Positions 26,974-32,509 of a stretch of 32,509 nt of DNA are shown in pieces. Both the position numbers and the translations under genes were made by a program. The stretch's first letter is position 1; each line of letters starts with the position of its first letter. This stretch comes from Bacteroidota bacterium (GTDB taxonomy: Bacteria; Bacteroidota; Bacteroidia; Bacteroidales; B18-G4). Where the stretch lies: NCBI GenBank assembly GCA_018831055.1, contig JAHJRE010000084.1, positions 1-32,509 of the forward strand, given 5' to 3'. The notes below the pieces were generated by a model. That model was not told where the DNA came from and did no database searches. It saw only the letters and a program-made list of their open reading frames with translations.

Positions 26974-29900
26974 ATGGAAAAATATTTAAACTTTCTCTTC
27001 GGCCTGGTTTTATTGGCCTTGCTGACCTATTGTGAGAGGACCGGTGTGTCATCTCCTGAGTCAGACCTGGAATTTTCAGAATATATCTCAGCATATACTT
27101 CCGGTGTGGTTTCCAGGAAGTCGCCTGTAAGGGTAGTGCTTGCTTTTCCTTTACAGATTACGCAAGATGCCCTTCCCAAAGATATTATCACTTTTAATCC
27201 CGATGTGAAAGGGCAGGTTATACTCCTGAATGACAGAACCATTGAGTTCAGGCCGGATAAGGATTTTCGACCGGGAACGGAATATACTGCCGTTTTCGAG
27301 CTGGGCAAAATTGCCGGGGTCAGCAACAAACTTATTAAATTCAGATTCTCCTTTCTGACAATTGAGCCTGCATTGTCTCTTTACAGCGATGGGATCAATA
27401 CCTATGATAAAACAGGATTAGTCTGGCTATCCGGATATATGCTCAGCTCTGATTTTATGAACGACAAGGTTGTTGAAAAGATCGTAAATGCGGAATTGAA
27501 CGGAACCGAATTGAAAATGCGCTGGACACATTCCCCGGATGGCCTTAATCATGGTTTCAGGATCGATAGTATTCCCCGTAAAAATGATGAGCAATTGTTG
27601 GTGATTTCATGGGATGGTCGTCAGGAAAACCTCGATTTTAAAGGCAAGGAAGAGATTTCTGTTTTCCCTGCCGGAGAATTTACAGTAACACGGGTAAGTG
27701 TAGTGCAGTCGCCAGAGCAATACATCAGTATCCGATTCTCCGATCCTCTCCTGAAAACACAGGATCTTACAGGATTGGTTTACCTGGCAGGAGGAGAAAA
27801 ACTTCGTTACCTGGTGGAAAGAAACGAAATCAGAGCTTTTCCTCTCAACCGTGAATCGGGTTCCAAAAGATTAATCGTGGGCAAAGGGATCCTCAATATC
27901 GATTCCAAACCATTGATGTTGCAGGAAGAAACAGAATTGCATTTCGATCCTCTGAAACCAGAAGTCCGTTTCCTGGGAAAAGGAGCTATTATGTCTGAGA
28001 CAGGCGGGCTTATACTGCCTTTTGAAGCAGTTAACTTAAAGGCTGTTGATGTGGAGATTATTCGAATATTTGAAGATAATATCGGTCAGTTTTTCCAGGT
28101 CAACCGCTTTGATGAGAATATGGAACTGAAAAGGGTAGGGCGGCCGGTTATGACGAAAAAACTCGATCTCGTTTCTGACCAACCCATCGATTATAACCGG
28201 TGGAACCGATTTTCCCTTGACCTTACCTCCCTTATCAATCAGGAACCCGGGGCAGTGTATAATATTCGCTTTTTGTTTAAAAGGTCTTATTCAATGTATC
28301 CCTGCAATGAGGCGACTTCCGGTGATAATGATTATTCTGAGGGTATGGATTGGGATGATGATGGCTATTACTACTGGTATTATTATCCGGATAATTATAA
28401 CTGGTATGAACGTGACAATCCATGCGATGTGTCTTATTATACCAGCGACCGGTTTCCGGTTCGCAATATCCTGGCATCGAACCTTGGTATTATTGCTAAA
28501 TCTGGCGATTTGAATGAGTTTACCGTTGCCGTTACGGATATTCTTTCAACCAGACCCATCAGCAAGGTAGATGTGATAATGTACAATTATCAAAACCAGG
28601 AAATTGCGAAAGCCGCTACCGACGCAAATGGATTCGCTAACATATCCTGCGGATCGAAACCTTATCTGCTTGTTGCCTCCAAAGGGAAGCAGAAAGGATA
28701 TCTCAGGGTTGATGATGGTAGTTCTTTGCTTCTCAGTAGCTTTGACATTGGAGGTTCAAAAACAGAAGATGGACTGAAGGGATTTTTATATGGGGAAAGG
28801 GGTGTATGGAGACCGGGAGATACTTTGTTTCTGAATTTTATACTGAACAAAGAAAATTCGGATCTGCCAGATGAACACCCGGTTACCCTTGAGCTCCTGG
28901 ATCCTCTGGGTAAGCTATGGAAAAGCAAGACTCTCAACAAGGGGGTGAGTGGTTTTTATGCATTTCCTATACCTCTTGATCCCGATGCGCCTACGGGAAG
29001 CTGGAGGGCCAATGTTAAAGTTGGAGGTGCCTTGTTTTCCAAACGTTTAAGGGTGGAAACCATTAAACCAAACCGGCTTAAGATTGATCTCAATTTTAAC
29101 AAAGCAATACTTTACAGCCCTGATGGATTATTCAGAGCAAGCATGGATGTTAAATGGCTGCATGGTTCCCCTGGAAAAAACCTGAAAGCATCGGTTGAAA
29201 TGATAGTTTCAGCTTCCGGTAAGGGATTCGATAGATTCCCGGATTATGTTTTCAATGACCCTTCAAAAGAATGGTACCCTTATCCTGTTAATGTTTATGA
29301 AGGCCAAACAAATGGAGAGGGTAAGGCTTTTTTTAATATGGAAATGCCCGGACACTCTTCGGCTCCGGGGATGCTTACCGCGAATTTCGTGACCAAAGCA
29401 TTTGAACCCGGGGGAAACTTCAGCATAAACTATAACAGCATACCTTATGCTCCGTATGGTTCCTTTGTCGGAGTGAAAATACCCCGGGAAAAAGAATCCA
29501 TGTGGCTATATACCGGTACAGATTATGATCTGCAAATTGCTTCGGTTGATTATATGGGTAAGCCCGTTAACAGGAGGGATTTGAAGATCAGCCTGTTTAA
29601 AGTAAACTGGAGATGGTGGTGGAATGCCTCCGACGACGACCTGGCAGCCTATTTTAGCAGCAGCTCTTTAGTGCCCTATCTTTCAGGAAGTATTAGTACC
29701 TATGATGGTAAAGGCTCCTTTACCTTTAATGTTGGTGAAAGCGATTGGGGACGGTATTTCGTACGGGTTGAAGATCGTATAAGTGGTCATAGCTGCGGGC
29801 AAACCATTTATTTCGATTGGCCCGGATGGCATGGGAACTCCAGGGAAGGTATGGGAGATGCGGCAGCTGTGCTCCTGGTTCAAGCGGATAAGGAAAAATA

Positions 29901-32484
29901 CGAGACAGGTGAGAATGCTCGTATCTCCTTCCCTTCGGATGGGAATGGACGCGCTTTGTTCACCCTTGAAAACGGTTCAGGGGTTATCCATGCTGAATGG
30001 ATCGATACCCGGGAAGAAAATACAAATGTCAGCTTTAGGGTAACTCCGGAAATGGCCCCCAATGTGTATGCTTATGTGACGTTACTTCAGCCTCATTCTC
30101 AAACCGGTAACGATCATCCTATTCGTATGTATGGCGTGATCCCTGTCATGGTTGAAGATGCCAACACCATCCTGGAACCGCAAATTAGAACACCTGAAGA
30201 GTTAAAACCCGGACAGGAGTTTACCATAACCGTTTCTGAAAAAAATAACAGAAACATGACTTACACCATTGCCATGGTTGATGAGGGTTTACTCGACCTG
30301 ACCGGTTTCAAGACCCCCAATCCCTGGGATGTGTTTTATGCCAGAGAAGCATTGGGAGTGAAAACCTGGGATATGTTTGAATATGTTTTGGGTGCCTATG
30401 GAGGCAGGTTTGAAAAGATTTTTTCTATCGGCGGGGATGAGGAGCTTGCCAGAAGCGGAAAATCCAGAATAAACCGTTTCAAGCCTGTTGTTAAAGTGCT
30501 TGGACCATATACCTTAAAGGGCAAGCGCGATGAACATAAGATCACAATGCCAGAGTACACAGGTGCTGTGCGTTTTATGGTTGTTGCCGGAAATGAAAGG
30601 GCATTTGGAGCTATCGAAAAAACGGTACAGGTTAAAAGTCCTCTGATGGTCCTCGCTACGCTTCCCAGAGTGCTGGGGCCAGATGAGGAGGTGATTATGC
30701 CGGTATCAGTCTTTTGTATGGATAAAAAAATTGAACAGGTGAGTGTGAAGCTTGCTGCCAGCGAGCATTTTATCCTGGATAAGGATTCCCAGTCATTGAT
30801 ATTTCAGGAACAAGGAGAGAAAAATATCGATTTCCGGCTGAAAGTTAAAAAGATGACCGGTGATGCCTGGGTTAGGATTAACGCGTTTAGCGGTAACGAA
30901 ACAGCTGAATATACCATAAACATTCCTGTCAGAAATCCTGCATTACCTGTTACCGAAACATTTTCAAAAGTAATTAAAGCCGGGGAGGAATGGGAGTATA
31001 AACCATCCCTGACCGGTGTCCCCGGAACCAATTCCTGTGTCCTGGAAGTTAGTGGGATTCCTCCCATGAGCCTCAGCCAAAGGCTGGATGACCTCGTTTC
31101 ATATCCCTATGGCTGCACTGAACAATTGGTATCTTCTGCCTTTCCTCAACTCTTCGTAGGTGAAATTTTGGAGGTCACCGGAGAAAAGGCTGCTCAGATG
31201 GGTAAAAATGTAAAAGACGGTATTAGTAAGATTGCTTCAAGACAACTTAGCAATGGAGGATTTGTATTCTGGCCCGGACAAACCTATGCTGATGACTGGC
31301 TGACCAGTTATACAGGACACTTTATTATGGAAGCCGAGAAGAAAGGCTTTACCTTGCCAGAAGGAATGAAGGCTTCGTGGGTTGATTATCAGAAAACAGC
31401 CTCCGATGACTGGACTCCGCTGCGCCGCGACAGGCATGGGATTATTTCCCAGGATGATTATATCCAGGCCTACCGGTTGTTTACCCTGGCTCTTGCCGGT
31501 TCTCCTCAATATGGGGCAATGAATCGACTGCGAAATTATGAAAAACGCTCTTTGCAGGCTTCCTGGGCGCTGGCCGGGGCCTATGCTGTTATTGGTCAGG
31601 ATGAGGCTGCCTCCTCACTCATCAAAGACATAAGTACGGATATTCCTGAATATGTTGGATTTTCGGAAAGCTTTGGCTCCAGCTTACGGGATAAGGCTCT
31701 TATCCTTATGGTCTTGTGTGCGATAGATGATGAAACGGAAGCAATAGTGCTGTTCAGACAGATTTCCGACGCTCTGTCATCGGGATCCTGGATGAGTACC
31801 CAAACCTGCGCATTTTGCCTCGCTGCCGCTGATAAATTTATAAACGATTTTCTTCCGGCAGGATCCAGGATCCGGTTTGATTATGGCTTTGATGGACAAC
31901 CCAAAGAAGAGGTGTCAACTCTTTCTGCAGTGTATAGTGTTGATTTTCAGAAAAAGGGAGAAAATTATGGGATGCTTAACCTTATTAACAAAGGAGAGGG
32001 GGCTCTTTATGCACAGGTAACCGAAAAGGGTATACCCCTGGGTGAATATACCGCAGCAGTGCAGCAAAATTTGAATATGAATGTGGTATATAAAGGAGAA
32101 GATGGTAATGTACTGGATGTTTCCAGGCTTGTCCAGGGAACGGTATTTTTTGCAGAGGTGAAAGTATCCAATCCTGGCATGAGAGGTACCTACACCGACA
32201 TGGCCATCTCACAGGTTGTGGCTTCCGGCTGGGAAGTTTTGAATTACAGGCTTGCCGGACTGGAGGGCAGCGGTAATGAGAGTGAATATAAATACCGTGA
32301 TGTTCGTGACGATCGTGTGATCACGTTTTTCGATCTTCCCCCCGGGTCAAAAAAATTTACGATTATGCTGATCGCGAATTATCCCGGCCGGTATTACCTG
32401 CCTTATACACTTAGCGAAGCAATGTATGACCATTCCATTTTTTCCAGGAATGAAGGCCGGTGGGTGGAAGTTACCAGGGAATAA
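26974..32484 (+). CDS. Bacterial alpha-2-macroglobulin-like protein with thioester
   Basis: A very large (1836-residue) envelope protein that in characterised relatives traps foreign proteases through a reactive thioester. The N-terminal hydrophobic segment ends at Cys20 (LLALLTYC); this could be a lipoprotein signal, though Tyr at -1 is atypical. Next comes a Big_5-like domain (RPDKDFRPGTEYTAVFELG). Macroglobulin domains follow, including RGVWRPGDTLFL (from about residue 609) and TIAMVDEGLLDLT (V1102), and MPEYTGAVRFMVVAG near 1192. The thioester motif is YGCTEQL with C1381 and Q1384, followed by helical repeats of the thioester domain (GGFVFWPGQTYADDWLTSY) and a receptor-like beta region. 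Residues 444-484 form an unusual Tyr/Trp/Asp-rich insertion bracketed by two cysteines. In many bacteria this gene is followed by pbpC; the window ends too soon to tell. Confidence 0.93.
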   Translation: MEKYLNFLFGLVLLALLTYCERTGVSSPESDLEFSEYISAYTSGVVSRKSPVRVVLAFPLQITQDALPKDIITFNPDVKGQVILLNDRTIEFRPDKDFRPGTEYTAVFELGKIAGVSNKLIKFRFSFLTIEPALSLYSDGINTYDKTGLVWLSGYMLSSDFMNDKVVEKIVNAELNGTELKMRWTHSPDGLNHGFRIDSIPRKNDEQLLVISWDGRQENLDFKGKEEISVFPAGEFTVTRVSVVQSPEQYISIRFSDPLLKTQDLTGLVYLAGGEKLRYLVERNEIRAFPLNRESGSKRLIVGKGILNIDSKPLMLQEETELHFDPLKPEVRFLGKGAIMSETGGLILPFEAVNLKAVDVEIIRIFEDNIGQFFQVNRFDENMELKRVGRPVMTKKLDLVSDQPIDYNRWNRFSLDLTSLINQEPGAVYNIRFLFKRSYSMYPCNEATSGDNDYSEGMDWDDDGYYYWYYYPDNYNWYERDNPCDVSYYTSDRFPVRNILASNLGIIAKSGDLNEFTVAVTDILSTRPISKVDVIMYNYQNQEIAKAATDANGFANISCGSKPYLLVASKGKQKGYLRVDDGSSLLLSSFDIGGSKTEDGLKGFLYGERGVWRPGDTLFLNFILNKENSDLPDEHPVTLELLDPLGKLWKSKTLNKGVSGFYAFPIPLDPDAPTGSWRANVKVGGALFSKRLRVETIKPNRLKIDLNFNKAILYSPDGLFRASMDVKWLHGSPGKNLKASVEMIVSASGKGFDRFPDYVFNDPSKEWYPYPVNVYEGQTNGEGKAFFNMEMPGHSSAPGMLTANFVTKAFEPGGNFSINYNSIPYAPYGSFVGVKIPREKESMWLYTGTDYDLQIASVDYMGKPVNRRDLKISLFKVNWRWWWNASDDDLAAYFSSSSLVPYLSGSISTYDGKGSFTFNVGESDWGRYFVRVEDRISGHSCGQTIYFDWPGWHGNSREGMGDAAAVLLVQADKEKYETGENARISFPSDGNGRALFTLENGSGVIHAEWIDTREENTNVSFRVTPEMAPNVYAYVTLLQPHSQTGNDHPIRMYGVIPVMVEDANTILEPQIRTPEELKPGQEFTITVSEKNNRNMTYTIAMVDEGLLDLTGFKTPNPWDVFYAREALGVKTWDMFEYVLGAYGGRFEKIFSIGGDEELARSGKSRINRFKPVVKVLGPYTLKGKRDEHKITMPEYTGAVRFMVVAGNERAFGAIEKTVQVKSPLMVLATLPRVLGPDEEVIMPVSVFCMDKKIEQVSVKLAASEHFILDKDSQSLIFQEQGEKNIDFRLKVKKMTGDAWVRINAFSGNETAEYTINIPVRNPALPVTETFSKVIKAGEEWEYKPSLTGVPGTNSCVLEVSGIPPMSLSQRLDDLVSYPYGCTEQLVSSAFPQLFVGEILEVTGEKAAQMGKNVKDGISKIASRQLSNGGFVFWPGQTYADDWLTSYTGHFIMEAEKKGFTLPEGMKASWVDYQKTASDDWTPLRRDRHGIISQDDYIQAYRLFTLALAGSPQYGAMNRLRNYEKRSLQASWALAGAYAVIGQDEAASSLIKDISTDIPEYVGFSESFGSSLRDKALILMVLCAIDDETEAIVLFRQISDALSSGSWMSTQTCAFCLAAADKFINDFLPAGSRIRFDYGFDGQPKEEVSTLSAVYSVDFQKKGENYGMLNLINKGEGALYAQVTEKGIPLGEYTAAVQQNLNMNVVYKGEDGNVLDVSRLVQGTVFFAEVKVSNPGMRGTYTDMAISQVVASGWEVLNYRLAGLEGSGNESEYKYRDVRDDRVITFFDLPPGSKKFTIMLIANYPGRYYLPYTLSEAMYDHSIFSRNEGRWVEVTRE

Positions 32485-32492
32485 AGCAGGAA

Positions 32493-32509
32493 ATGATGTT
32501 TCGGGGAAA
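32493..32509 (+). CDS. Possible start of a downstream gene (window edge)
   Basis: Two successive ATG codons at 32493 and 32496 follow AGCAGG by a few bases. They begin 8 bp after the alpha-2-macroglobulin stop, and only MMFRG can be read. Penicillin-binding protein 1C often follows this gene type, but the few residues here cannot show it. Confidence 0.25.

Overview
The window looks like a chromosomal segment of an anaerobic Bacteroidetes bacterium, probably of the order Bacteroidales or a close relative. Several things point there. The promoters carry the phylum's -7 box TAnnTTTG (exact TATATTTG before tRNA-Gly, tRNA-His, the OmpA-type gene and the FMN oxidoreductase gene), and Shine-Dalgarno sequences are weak. 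The oxygen-sensitive, ferredoxin-linked enzymes pyruvate:ferredoxin oxidoreductase and indolepyruvate:ferredoxin oxidoreductase are present. So are a GldA/GldF/GldG-type ABC system and a very large alpha-2-macroglobulin-like protein. No rRNA, CRISPR array, prophage, transposase gene or plasmid replication gene was seen.

Layout. 1-1.2 kb: 5' part of rmuC (minus strand, cut by the window edge). 1.35-1.68 kb: tRNA-Gly(GCC) and tRNA-Leu(UAA), each followed by a hairpin with a T-run, with a hexamer repeat between them. 1.7-4.3 kb: mutS (minus). 4.5-5.1 kb: a SPOUT RNA 2'-O-methyltransferase. 5.1-5.34 kb: a 238-bp gene-free element with 15-bp terminal inverted repeats, a near-perfect 10-bp flanking direct repeat, and an interior of 7-bp tandem repeats. 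5.57-8.07 kb: an outer-membrane beta-barrel/OmpA/TPR composite protein. 8.1-9.3 kb: folK and a deoxynucleoside kinase, overlapping by ATGA (minus). 9.4-11.2 kb: sppA. 11.2-18.2 kb: a ferredoxin-linked 2-oxoacid block: PFOR, a divergent dihydroorotate-dehydrogenase-like flavoprotein that lacks the catalytic Cys, and iorA-iorB. 18.3-20.2 kb: an ACP-phosphodiesterase-like protein with a TTG start, and a soluble cyclic-nucleotide-binding histidine kinase. 20.2-21.4 kb: a solitary OppC-type permease. 21.6-22.6 kb: a second SPOUT methyltransferase and tRNA-His. 22.63-22.67 kb: a second 7-bp repeat array. 22.7-26.8 kb: a four-gene operon (ATPase, permease, GldG-like, DUF4340). 27-32.5 kb: a thioester-containing bacterial alpha-2-macroglobulin, followed by what may be the first codons of another gene.

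How the genes fit together. Much of the window is housekeeping: DNA repair, RNA modification, folate and nucleotide metabolism, and envelope proteolysis. The metabolic theme is ferredoxin reduction from pyruvate and from aryl-pyruvates during anaerobic amino-acid fermentation. Three features deserve most attention: the MITE-like heptamer element at 5.1 kb, the Cys-less DHOD-like flavoprotein wedged between two ferredoxin oxidoreductases with an operator-like dyad around its promoter, and the GldAFG-DUF4340 operon, whose substrate is unknown. No complete undescribed defence or signalling system was found.
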